A stretch of DNA of 29,072 nucleotides from Zygnema cylindricum. Taxonomy: Eukaryota; Streptophyta; Zygnematophyceae; Zygnematales; Zygnemataceae. The stretch is taken from contig JBBHKE010003568.1 in assembly GCA_037447655.1 (NCBI GenBank), positions 1 through 29,072 of the forward strand, written 5' to 3'. Below are positions 10,266 to 18,372 of the stretch, in pieces. Each line of letters begins with the position of its first letter. The stretch's first letter is position 1. Below the pieces are notes generated by a model, which was given only the letters and a program-made list of their open reading frames with translations, made no database searches and was not told the origin of the DNA. The translations under genes and the position numbers were made by a program.

Positions 10266-10298
10266 TGTTCAAATCCCTAGATTTAGGGGAGGTATTTT
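10266..10298 (+). repeat. First 33 bp of the A 3' LTR, cut by the B-family insertion
   Basis: TGTTCAAATCCCTAGATTTA followed by GGGGAGGTATTTT matches the first bases of the A 5' LTR. It stops at the ATTTT target and resumes at 17409 (CTAGGTCTTG). The last five bases (10294-10298) are the TSD, repeated at 17404-17408. Confidence 0.92.
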
Positions 10299-11079
10299 TG
10301 TTGAAAAGAGGTAATTAAAAGTTCACTTCCCTATTTTTGTTTTGTTTTAAAGAAAGAGAGTAAGGATCAAAGGCGCGCCGTGGCTGCCGCCATATTTAGA
10401 AAGTGGCAGATTTTGCAGTTAAGGGTATTTTGGCTAAAATGATGCCTAAGTCTAGATTTGAACCTGTGACCTCTAGATTCTTTATAGCCTAACGCCTTAA
10501 CCATTAAGGCGTTACGAAACGATACACGTGACGGGTTTCATAAATATACAAACATTAACGAAACAGCTAATTAACAGCAGACTAACCAAAAGGAGCAATT
10601 TCTGCATGTACGCGAATCTGAACCGTGTAAAATATGTTTTGATCGGACGGCCGGCATTATAGCCGCCACGCGAAGTGAGCTTTTTGGCGGCATACGGATA
10701 TAGCGTCACGTGGTGCCACGTGGCGCCACATTATTTGATACCGGAGAAGATGGGAGGAGGAACCATGGCTTCCGATATGACAAGTGTCACCTTGTAGACC
10801 TTGTCGTACAATGGTTGTACAATAAGTACATCGCCCATTGTACCTTCTTGTACTTTATAGTGTTCCTATTGGACTAGGGTTTAAAAGTAGGTAGTCGTGA
10901 GTAGGCAGACCGAGACTTAGTAATATTTAGGTACCTCTCTCTCTAAGAGAGCTTGTAACTATAAAGGTCATCTTTGACCAGCCAAACTTACTGCTCGGGT
11001 GAGCAAATTCAGTGATTCTTTTTGCGTTTGGCTCAGGGGAGTCTTCTCCTCACAAGGGTGAGAGTGGTCAGAATATTTG
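10299..11079 (+). repeat. B-family LTR (older copy), left piece of 781 bp
   Basis: Begins TGTTGAAAAGAGG and aligns base for base with the first 781 bases of the 890-bp B LTR, apart from a few substitutions and small balancing indels. It ends exactly at ATTTG (11075-11079), where the full-length B element begins. Its remaining 109 bp are at 17295-17403. With no internal region of its own, it is a solo LTR, the usual product of LTR-LTR recombination. Confidence 0.93.
10447..10516 (-). other. Antisense tRNA-like module in the solo B LTR
   Basis: Same module as 11227-11296, with a few substitutions. The B-box complement is slightly degraded (AGATTTGAACC). The D-arm-like hairpin CCTTAACCATTAAGG is kept. 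Confidence 0.5.
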
Positions 11080-11226
11080 TGTTGAAAAGAGGTAATTAAT
11101 AGTTCACTTCCCTATTTAGTTTTGTTTTAAAGAAAGAGAGTAAGGATCAAAGGCGCGCCATGGCTGCCGCCATATTTAGAAAGTGGCAGTTTTTGCAGTT
11201 AAGGGTATTTTGGCTAAAATGATGCC

Positions 11227-11296
11227 TAGGTCTAGGTTTGAACCCGTGACCTCTAGATTCTTTGTAGCCTAACGCCTTAACCATTAAGGCGCTACG
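11227..11296 (-). other. Antisense tRNA-like module in the B 5' LTR
   Basis: On the minus strand an 8-bp stem with a TGG loop (CGCCTTAA-TGG-TTAAGGCG) resembles a Ser/Leu-type D-arm. It is followed about 40 nt later by GGGTTCAAACC, a Pol III B-box match (complement of 11235-11245). The stretch between aligns with the module in the A LTRs (shared GGCTA, CTA and GGTC blocks), although the surrounding LTR sequence is not alignable. A canonical 7-nt anticodon loop is not evident, so it is not a functional tRNA gene. Confidence 0.55.
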
Positions 11297-11585
11297 AAAC
11301 GATACACGTGACGGGTTTCATAAATATATAAACATTAACGAAACAGCTAATTAACAGCAGACTAACCAAAAGGAGCAATTTCTGCATGTACGCGAATCTG
11401 AACCGTGTAAAATATGTTTTGATCGGACGGCCGGCATTATAGCCGCCACGCGAAGTGAGCTTTTTGGCGGCATACGGATATAGCGTCACGCGGTGCCACG
11501 TGGCGCCACATTATTTGATACCGGAGAAGATGGGAGGAGGAACCATGGCTTCCGATATGACAGGTGTCACCTTGTAGACCTTGTC

Positions 11586-11632
11586 GTACAATAGTTGTAC
11601 AATAAGTACATCGCCCATTGTACCTTCTTGTA
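11586..11632. promoter_or_regulatory. GTAC-rich inverted repeats in U3 of copia B
   Basis: GTACAATAGTTGTAC (11586-11600) is a near-perfect palindrome. It is followed by GTACATCGCCCATTGTAC and TTCTTGTAC. It occupies the same place in U3 as the hairpin in the A LTR. Five GTAC cores fall in fewer than 50 bp. Confidence 0.4.
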
Positions 11633-11739
11633 CTTTATAGTGCTCCTATTGGACTAGGGTTTAATAGTAGGTAGTCGTGAGTAGGCAGACCGAGACTTAG
11701 TAATATTTAGGTACCTCTCTCTCTAAGAGAGCTTGTAAC

Positions 11740-11746
11740 TATAAAG
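11740..11746 (+). promoter_or_regulatory. Putative TATA box of the B 5' LTR
   Basis: TATAAAG within CTTGTAACTATAAAGG, conserved at 17060 and 10960 and aligned to TATAAATA in family A. The first downstream ATG is the gag start at 11950. Confidence 0.5.
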
Positions 11747-11949
11747 GTCATCTTTGACCAGCCATAACTTACTGCTCGGGTGAGCAAATTCAGTGATTCT
11801 TTTTGCGTTTGACTCAAGGGAGTCTTGTCCTCACAAGGGTGAGAGTGGTCTGAATATTTGTGTGCCTGGGCGGCGCTTATTCAGCGGGAAAGTAGAAGGG
11901 GCAAATATTATCCTAGAGGCTTTACATAGGCTGCTCATTCTGTGGGTCA

Positions 11950-14900
11950 ATGGAGACCACAGAATTTCAGGTTATGGGCCCACCCTCTAGGGTGCCCATA
12001 TTTGATGGATCAGACTTTCTTTATTGGGAAATGATGATGGAGGGAGAACTATTTGAGAAGCATCTATGGGGCATAGTGTCTGGACAAATTCGATGCCCAC
12101 CTCCACCTGGGTTTGGAGGGACACGTTTTTCTGGCTCCTCCGCCTCTACAGTTGGTAAAACAGCTGCCACCATCACCGAGGATGAAGATGAGGAAGGAGA
12201 AGAGATTGTCATGGAAGGAGAAAAGGGAGGAGTTGCAACTCAAGTGACACCATTGCCGAAGGCGATACCGGCAGCAGCACCGCCAAAAACGGCGACAAGG
12301 GTTCAGACCGAAAGATCGGAGTATGAAAAGTGGAACTACAAAGACAAGGTTGCTAAGCTCTTAATTCTTAAAAGTGTAGCAAAGGGCATTGCCATTCCCC
12401 TTATGCATGTCAAATCTTCATCTCAGATTTGGATATCACTAGTTAACAAATATAAGAGTGGATCATTGCAGCAGCAACAGTTGGCAGAAAATAAGATTGC
12501 AGCTTATACTTATAAGGGAGGAAGTATGGATAATTATTGCAATGATTTAGGAGCATTGTTTGGAGAGTTAGAGAGTGCAGGTAACTCATGGTCTGAGAGA
12601 CAAAGAGTGAACACACTAATAATGAAACTACCTGAAGAGTATGAGAATATCATTAACCGATTGCAGGACATAGGAGATAGCAATTGGAATTGGGATGACA
12701 CTGTGGGAATGATTTTAGTGAAAGAAAGCACCATAGAGCTTAGGAGAGGGAGTCCAAGTGTTCAAGCATTGTCTGCAGGAGCTGATTGGCGGAAGCGTGA
12801 TGAGGAGAGAGGGAAAGATCCCTATCGAAACTTTGGTGGAAGAGGACAAGGAGGTGGCAGATTTGATAGACAGGGGAGAGGAACTTCTCGAGGAGGATTA
12901 TGTCACTTCTGCAAGAAACCGGGACACTACATGGCAGATTGTGTCAGACTTGCAGATCTTCGACTGAAAGATGGTCAAGGAACCTCAAAGGACGGAGGAA
13001 AGAAAAAGGCTTTCCTGACTCAAGTTCTTGATGAGGAAGTGGAAGAAAAAACTGAACCTGAAGAGGAGCTTGAGGAGCTTCTCCTTAATCCGAAAAACAC
13101 TGAAAAACATGTCGATATTCCACGGAGACAAAAGTGTGCTTTCGGAGGTAAGAGGGATCCACCCGAGGATGGGTGGATCATAGACTCAGGGGCTTCAATG
13201 CATATGTGCAAAGATAAGCGGTGGTTCACTAAACTGAGAAAGATCCCAACAGTTGAGATAGAGTACGGAGATGGTAGAGTAGAAACCACAAGTCTTGTTG
13301 GAACTGTTGACTTGAAGGTTCTAGTTGATGGAAAGGCCTCAATTGTAACACTCTCAGACGTTCTTTACATTCCACAACTTAGCAAGAACCTAGTCTCAAC
13401 AGCTGTCCTAGATGAAAAGGAGTTTGAAACAGGAACTAGGAAAGGAATCTTCACAGCAAGCTTTGATAATGAGGTTTATTTCATAGCTGAGAAGGGCAGT
13501 CAAGGAATGTTCAGAATTGTTCTTTGCAATGAAAAAAGTGTTCTCTACTCGTGTGCAAGTGAGATGATGCTTTGGCATAAAAGGTTGGGGCATGTGCATC
13601 TAGATAGATTAAAGAAAATGAAGAAAAAGGGAATAGTGGAGGGTATTACTTTTGAAGATGATGAGACCTTTGATGATTGTAGTGGATGTGCCCAAGGGAA
13701 GATTCATAGACTTCCATTTCCAAAGGCAACCACATTTAGGAGAGAGAAAGTATTAGATCTAGTTCACACTGATGTTTGGGGACCTGCTAGGTATGCTTCA
13801 CATGGGGGGAAGAGATGGATGTTAACTATCACAGATGATTGGTCTAGATACACAAAGGTATACTTTCTCAGACATAAGTCAGAGGTATTAAGATGTTTCA
13901 AAGAGTATAAAGTATGGAGTGAAAAGCTACATGAAACCTCAATAAAAGAGATAAGAAGTGATAATGGGAAAGAATACACCTCAAGGGATTTTGAAGAATA
14001 TCTTAAAGAAGAAGGAATTCATCATGAGAAAACTGTTCCCTATAATCCGGAACAAAACGGAGTAGCAGAAAGAGTTAATAGAACTTTAGGAGATATGTCT
14101 AGAAGTATGTTAAGTGATAAGAGGATAGGGCTGCAGTTTTGGGCTGAGTCTATGAACTATGCTAATTTCATCAAAAATAGAGTCCTAACTTCAGCAAATA
14201 AGGAGGAAACTCCGTATGAGAGGTGGACAGGAAGAAAGCCTGATTTGTCTAGTTTGAGAGTGTTCGGAAGTCAAGTCTACAGTTTGGATTCCGATAAGAC
14301 TAAATGGAAGTTAGAGGGAAGAGGGAAACCAGGATATCTTGTAGGATATGATGAGTGCACAAAAGGATACCGAGTGTATGACTTGAAAAAGAGAGATATA
14401 ATTTTGGTAAAACACATAGTAGTGATGAATGAAGAGAAGTCCATTGATCCATTCAAATATAATAAGGAAGTCAAAATCAGATTTGAAACGGATCAGTTTT
14501 CTGACTTTGACTTTGAAAATGAAGAGAAGGAAGAGGGAGAAAAAGAAAAATCTGCAGATTTAACAAAGGAGAAGGAGGAAAGGACAACATCCGAGGCAAC
14601 GCCACAATACGAAGTGGAAACCGATGAGGAATTTGATGAGACACCGGAATTGGAAGATAGGGAAGCTGAAAATCTCCCAAAACGAAACCCAAGGATGCCT
14701 TCCATACCGGCGTCCGATTTTGAAGGGGGAAGAAGAAGTAGTAAACGACTTCAAGAAAGACAAGTAAATAACCAACTCACAAAGATGTCTCACCCAGATG
14801 AACCTCAAACATACTTAGAGGCCATAAACACTCCAGAAAGTAGCCGGTGGATCACAGCTATAAATGAAGAAATGGCCTCTATCATGGAAGCCAATACATG

Positions 14901-16386
14901 GGAGTTGGTAGATTGTCCACCGGACCGAAAACCGATCGGATGTAAGTGGGTGTTTAAACTTAAATTAAACCCGGATAATACCATTGAGAGGTACAAAGCT
15001 AGGTTAGTTGCAAAAGGTTATACACAAAAAGAGGGGATAGACTACGAAGAAACCTTTGCACCTGTAGTCAGATTTCCTTCTGTTAGAATCCTTTTAAGTA
15101 TAGCCGCAGCGGAGGATATGGAAATCCACCAGATGGATATTAAAACTGCCTTTTTGCACGGAGAGTTAGAAGAAGAAATTTACATGAGGCAACCGGAAGG
15201 ATTCGTGGAAAGTGGGGAAGAAAACAAAGTTTGCAAACTGATAAAATCACTCTATGGGCTTAAGCAAGCCCCGCGACAGTGGAATATAAAGCTCGACGAA
15301 TTTCTGACCGGTTTGGGGTATATCAGAATTAGTTCAGATCACTCTATATATTTATTTGAGGATGAGAATGGAGTGATATTTATTGCTATTTATGTTGATG
15401 ATTTGTTGGTCTTAAGCAAGTCTTTAGATAAAATTAACAAACTAAAACGGGATCTTAGAAGCAGTTTTGATATGAAAGATCTTGGAGAAGCAAAGTACAT
15501 TTTGGGAATTCAGATGGAGAGAGATAGAGGGAATAGAATTATAAGACTCACTCAAAAAGAAGCAATCGGTAATATGCTAGAAAAAATTCAAATGGAGAAA
15601 GCAAACGGATGTACTACTCCCATGGATTTGAAGAAAGTGAGTGAGGGGAGTGAAGAGGGAGGAATATTCATCATTAATGATGAGATGGACGAGATAGAAA
15701 GAAAATTTATGGAAAATATCCCTTATCGGCAGATTGTAGGCAGTTTAATTTATTTTATGAACTGTACCCGTCCGGATATAGCTGCAGCTGTAGGTGTCCT
15801 TAGTAGAAATCTAAATGAACCAAGAAAGAGAGATTGGGAGGCTGCCAAAAGGGTGATGAGGTATCTGGTGGGGACAAGGGAGTTATGGTTGCATTTGGGA
15901 GGGGAGCACACTGATATCACCACTTGGAGTGATGCCAGTTATGGAGATGTGCCTTTAAGGAGGTGTACGACTGGATATGTGTTGCAAATTGGATCCGGTG
16001 CATGTTGTTGGAGTAGCAAGCAACAAAAAGTAGTTGCTCAGTCCACTGTGGAGGCTGAATACATGGCTTCTTGTGCTGCCACCAAAGAATTAATGTGGGT
16101 TAAATCTCTTCTTGAAGAACTTGGGTTCATGAAGTTTGGAACTCAAAATGTTTTTTGTGATAATCAAGCTGCTATCTCGATTGCAGCTAATCCGAAACAT
16201 CACTTCAAAGCTAAGCATATGGATATTAGACTAAGCTTTGTGAGAGAGAAGGTAGAAAATAAAATTATTAAACTGGTTCATAAAACTGATAGAGAAATGA
16301 TTGCAGACATGATGACAAAAGCAGTGCCTTCCCCTAAGTTGATTTATTGCAGAGAAAACTGTGGATTAAAATTGAAAAGTGACTAG
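11950..16386 (+). CDS. Copia B Gag-Pol polyprotein (1478 aa, intact)
   Basis: A single frame with no frameshift, as is usual in plant Ty1/copia. Gag: a UBN2-like region (about residues 125-265) and a CCHC zinc knuckle C318-X2-C321-X4-H326-X4-C331 for RNA binding. Protease: D412-S-G-A. Integrase: zinc motif H543, H548, C577, C580 and catalytic D608, D671, E707 with exact DD35E spacing. RT: D1063 and YVDD at 1148-1151. RNase H: D1328, E1368, D1404, D1453. All catalytic residues are present. The protein should copy element RNA into DNA in cytoplasmic particles and integrate it. The start at 11950 is chosen because it is the first ATG after the TATA-like box and is conserved in family A and in the LTR at 1-255; the next Met (11974) lies within the PBS. 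The acidic linker at about 850-910 is low complexity. Confidence 0.97.
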   Translation: METTEFQVMGPPSRVPIFDGSDFLYWEMMMEGELFEKHLWGIVSGQIRCPPPPGFGGTRFSGSSASTVGKTAATITEDEDEEGEEIVMEGEKGGVATQVTPLPKAIPAAAPPKTATRVQTERSEYEKWNYKDKVAKLLILKSVAKGIAIPLMHVKSSSQIWISLVNKYKSGSLQQQQLAENKIAAYTYKGGSMDNYCNDLGALFGELESAGNSWSERQRVNTLIMKLPEEYENIINRLQDIGDSNWNWDDTVGMILVKESTIELRRGSPSVQALSAGADWRKRDEERGKDPYRNFGGRGQGGGRFDRQGRGTSRGGLCHFCKKPGHYMADCVRLADLRLKDGQGTSKDGGKKKAFLTQVLDEEVEEKTEPEEELEELLLNPKNTEKHVDIPRRQKCAFGGKRDPPEDGWIIDSGASMHMCKDKRWFTKLRKIPTVEIEYGDGRVETTSLVGTVDLKVLVDGKASIVTLSDVLYIPQLSKNLVSTAVLDEKEFETGTRKGIFTASFDNEVYFIAEKGSQGMFRIVLCNEKSVLYSCASEMMLWHKRLGHVHLDRLKKMKKKGIVEGITFEDDETFDDCSGCAQGKIHRLPFPKATTFRREKVLDLVHTDVWGPARYASHGGKRWMLTITDDWSRYTKVYFLRHKSEVLRCFKEYKVWSEKLHETSIKEIRSDNGKEYTSRDFEEYLKEEGIHHEKTVPYNPEQNGVAERVNRTLGDMSRSMLSDKRIGLQFWAESMNYANFIKNRVLTSANKEETPYERWTGRKPDLSSLRVFGSQVYSLDSDKTKWKLEGRGKPGYLVGYDECTKGYRVYDLKKRDIILVKHIVVMNEEKSIDPFKYNKEVKIRFETDQFSDFDFENEEKEEGEKEKSADLTKEKEERTTSEATPQYEVETDEEFDETPELEDREAENLPKRNPRMPSIPASDFEGGRRSSKRLQERQVNNQLTKMSHPDEPQTYLEAINTPESSRWITAINEEMASIMEANTWELVDCPPDRKPIGCKWVFKLKLNPDNTIERYKARLVAKGYTQKEGIDYEETFAPVVRFPSVRILLSIAAAEDMEIHQMDIKTAFLHGELEEEIYMRQPEGFVESGEENKVCKLIKSLYGLKQAPRQWNIKLDEFLTGLGYIRISSDHSIYLFEDENGVIFIAIYVDDLLVLSKSLDKINKLKRDLRSSFDMKDLGEAKYILGIQMERDRGNRIIRLTQKEAIGNMLEKIQMEKANGCTTPMDLKKVSEGSEEGGIFIINDEMDEIERKFMENIPYRQIVGSLIYFMNCTRPDIAAAVGVLSRNLNEPRKRDWEAAKRVMRYLVGTRELWLHLGGEHTDITTWSDASYGDVPLRRCTTGYVLQIGSGACCWSSKQQKVVAQSTVEAEYMASCAATKELMWVKSLLEELGFMKFGTQNVFCDNQAAISIAANPKHHFKAKHMDIRLSFVREKVENKIIKLVHKTDREMIADMMTKAVPSPKLIYCRENCGLKLKSD
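11970..11984 (+). other. Primer-binding site, half-tRNA-iMet type (copia B)
   Basis: GGTTATGGGCCCACC lies directly after the LTR end TTTCA, identical to the PBS of family A. It is complementary to the anticodon region of plant tRNA-iMet rather than its 3' CCA end. It is also translated: CAG (spanning the LTR/PBS junction), GTT, ATG, GGC, CCA form QVMGP of Gag. Confidence 0.88.
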
Positions 16387-16391
16387 GAATT

Positions 16392-16399
16392 AAGGGGAG
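16392..16399 (+). other. Polypurine tract of copia B
   Basis: AAGGGGAG immediately before the 3' LTR (TGTTGAAAAG at 16400), five bases after the gag-pol stop codon. It is the expected plus-strand primer. Confidence 0.88.
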
Positions 16400-17289
16400 T
16401 GTTGAAAAGAGGTAATTAATAGTTCACTTCCCTATTTAGTTTTGTTTTAAAGAAAGAGAGTAAGGATCAAAGGCGCGCCATGGCTGCCGCCATATTTAGA
16501 AAGTGGCAGTTTTTGCAGTTAAGGGTATTTTGGCTAAAATGATGCCTAGGTCTAGGTTTGAACCCGTGACCTCTAGATTCTTTGTAGCCTAACGCCTTAA
16601 CCATTAAGGCGCTACGAAACGATACACGTGACGGGTTTCATAAATATATAAACATTAACGAAACAGCTAATTAACAGCAGACTAACCAAAAGGAGCAATT
16701 TCTGCATGTACGCGAATCTGAACCGTGTAAAATATGTTTTGATCGGACGGCCGGCATTATAGCCGCCACGCGAAGTGAGCTTTTTGGCGGCATACGGATA
16801 TAGCGTCACGCGGTGCCACGTGGCGCCACATTATTTGATACCGGAGAAGATGGGAGGAGGAACCATGGCTTCCGATATGACAGGTGTCACCTTGTAGACC
16901 TTGTCGTACAATAGTTGTACAATAAGTACATCGCCCATTGTACCTTCTTGTACTTTATAGTGTTCCTATTGGACTAGGGTTTAATAGTAGGTAGTCGTGA
17001 GTAGGCAGACCGAGACTTAGTAATATTTAGGTACCTCTCTCTCTAAGAGAGCTTGTAACTATAAAGGTCATCTTTGACCAGCCATAACTTACTGCTCGGG
17101 TGAGCAAATTCAGTGATTCTTTTTGCGTTTGACTCAGGGGAGTCTTGTCCTCACAAGGGTGAGAGTGGTCTGAATATTTGTGTGCCTGGGCGGCGCTTAT
17201 TCAGCGGGAAAGTAGAAGGGGCAAATATTATCCTAGAGGCTTTACATAGGCTGCTCATTCTGTGGGTCAATGGAGACCACAGAATTTCA
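16400..17289 (+). repeat. 3' LTR of copia B (890 bp)
   Basis: Matches 11080-11969 at all but two positions by my reading. Ends TTTCA and is followed directly by the ATTTG target duplication. The antisense tRNA-like module is at 16547-16616 and the TATA-like box at 17060. Confidence 0.97.
16547..16616 (-). other. Antisense tRNA-like module in the B 3' LTR
   Basis: Identical to 11227-11296. Oriented toward the 3' end of the element's own gag-pol, so a Pol III transcript from it would run antisense into RNase H. Confidence 0.5.
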
Positions 17290-17294
17290 ATTTG

Positions 17295-17403
17295 TGTGCC
17301 TGGGCAGCGCTTATTCAGCGGGAAAGTAGAAGGGGCAAATATTATCCTAGAGGCTTTACATAGGCTGCTCATTCTGTGGGTCAATGGAGACCACAGAATA
17401 TCA
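17295..17403 (+). repeat. B-family LTR (older copy), right piece of 109 bp
   Basis: Continues the LTR begun at 10299 (TGTGCCTGGGCAGCGC..AGAATATCA). Together the pieces measure 781 + 109 = 890 bp, exactly one B LTR. It is followed by ATTTT (17404-17408), the TSD of this insertion into the A 3' LTR. It resembles a tandem repeat of the preceding 100 bp only because it repeats the LTR end. Confidence 0.92.
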
Positions 17404-17408
17404 ATTTT

Positions 17409-18372
17409 CTAGGTCTTGTTTAAAATAAAGAGGGAAAAAGAAAGCACAGGCAGCCTGCCTCCACCTTCTCTCTCTAGCCCCCATACTTGTTGTAGTCACT
17501 GAATGTGAGAGAGGGAGGTGGAGCCATCGTTGCCTTAGCTCCATAGGCAGGGCTTAAGAGTGACCTTAGTCACTCTCAACCAAAAAGGTTGGGTCCGGCA
17601 GGACTCGAACCTCCGACCGGTAGGGCAGGGCATAGCCGTCAACCCTTACCAGTTTGTCGTAGTAGTCCGGTAGGATACATGGGGTTTGATATCTATTTAA
17701 AAAATGGATAGGCGTCTAATCCGATTAACGAAATTATAAATAGAATACATAGAAACTAGTTGGAGTTTTAGTTCGCACGAAACAAATGTAGCGGACATTT
17801 ATTTTTGAACGGTTGTCGTTTAAAGCCGGTTTTTATCCGACGGCCCGCACCATCGCTGAGATCCCGTAATGGCCGCCTTGGCGATTTTCGGTCGTGACAT
17901 GACCTGCCGACACGTGGCACGATGTCATTTAGAAGAGGAAATCCCGAAGAGCATGAGGACATGTCCGAAGGAGACAGGCGTCCACTCCATGGCCTTGTCG
18001 TACACAAGCCGTACAGAAAGTACATCGATCGTAGTACCTTTCTGTACTGTACAATCTTCTGATTGGTTCCGTAATTCAGTAAATAGGAGTGGGAGAGGGT
18101 TTAGGACTTAGTAGATTGAGGAGGTAGCCGCCTCTCTCCCAATAAGCTTGTATAAATATTGGCATCTTGGCCAGTTCATAAGTAATCGCCTGGTTGGGCG
18201 TTTTCAGTGATTCTTCTTATTGTGGACTCAGGGGAGTCCAGACTACACAGGGGTGTAGTCAGATTATCTATTTATCTGCTTGGGTGGCAGTTGCTTTAGT
18301 TGAAAGTGGGTTAGTTCAAAACTACCTAGAGGCTTCCTCAATTTTGGTTCAAATTGGGGACACAAAATTGCA
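17409..18372 (+). repeat. Remainder of the A 3' LTR (964 bp)
   Basis: Co-linear with 4966-5929 and ends AAATTGCA. With 10266-10298 the LTR totals 997 bp against 996 for the 5' copy. G-box, GTAC hairpin and TATA-like box (18151-18158) are conserved. It is followed by the CACGT TSD at 18373-18377. Confidence 0.93.
17594..17662 (-). other. Antisense tRNA-like module in the A 3' LTR
   Basis: B-box GGTTCGAGTCC (complement of 17601-17611) is a perfect consensus. A D-arm-like ACTGGTAAGG lies upstream on the minus strand. Although the surrounding LTR start is diverged from the 5' copy, the B-box remains consensus in both (GGTTCAAGTCC and GGTTCGAGTCC). Confidence 0.55.

Larger units (their letters stand above)
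11080..11969 (+). repeat. 5' LTR of copia B (890 bp)
   Basis: TGTTGAAAAGAGG..AGAATTTCA. U3 carries the antisense tRNA-like module (11227-11296), a GTCACGCGGTGCCACGTGGC G-box region (about 11485-11504) and a GTAC-rich inverted block (11586-11632). A TATA-like box lies at 11740. The region from there to 11950 has no ATG. Confidence 0.97.
11080..17289 (+). mobile_element. Full-length, intact Ty1/copia retrotransposon B
   Basis: The element is 6210 bp: two 890-bp LTRs differing at two sites (11643/16963 and 11817/17137), a PBS, one uninterrupted gag-pol frame and a PPT. It is flanked by a perfect ATTTG duplication (11075-11079 and 17290-17294). It inserted into an LTR of its own family, itself inserted in copia A. 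Near-identical LTRs plus an intact 1478-codon frame indicate a very recent insertion and possible autonomy. Confidence 0.97.
4934..18372 (+). mobile_element. Degenerate Ty1/copia retrotransposon A, with family B nested in its 3' LTR
   Basis: The element consists of the 5' LTR (4934-5929), PBS (5930-5944), decayed gag-pol (5910-10252), PPT (about 10253-10265) and the 3' LTR in two pieces (10266-10298 and 17409-18372). A perfect 5-bp CACGT duplication flanks it. Domain order PR-IN-RT-RH assigns it to Ty1/copia (Pseudoviridae). The two LTRs differ by roughly 5 percent by eye, many stops are present, and it lies inside a hAT transposase gene. It is the older of the two copia layers and cannot encode its own proteins. 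Confidence 0.93.

Noticed and set aside
11292-11489. 65-codon minus-strand frame conserved in all three B LTR copies, and an 85-103 codon antisense frame in the A LTRs
   Set aside because: The B frames are conserved simply because the LTRs are near-identical copies. The A and B frames share only short DNA-level motifs, with no protein family signature. They overlap the U3 control region.
17113-17412. 99-aa frame with a tandem internal peptide repeat at the end of the B 3' LTR
   Set aside because: The repeat is the junction of the young B 3' LTR with the tail of the older B LTR after the ATTTG duplication, not a real repeated protein.
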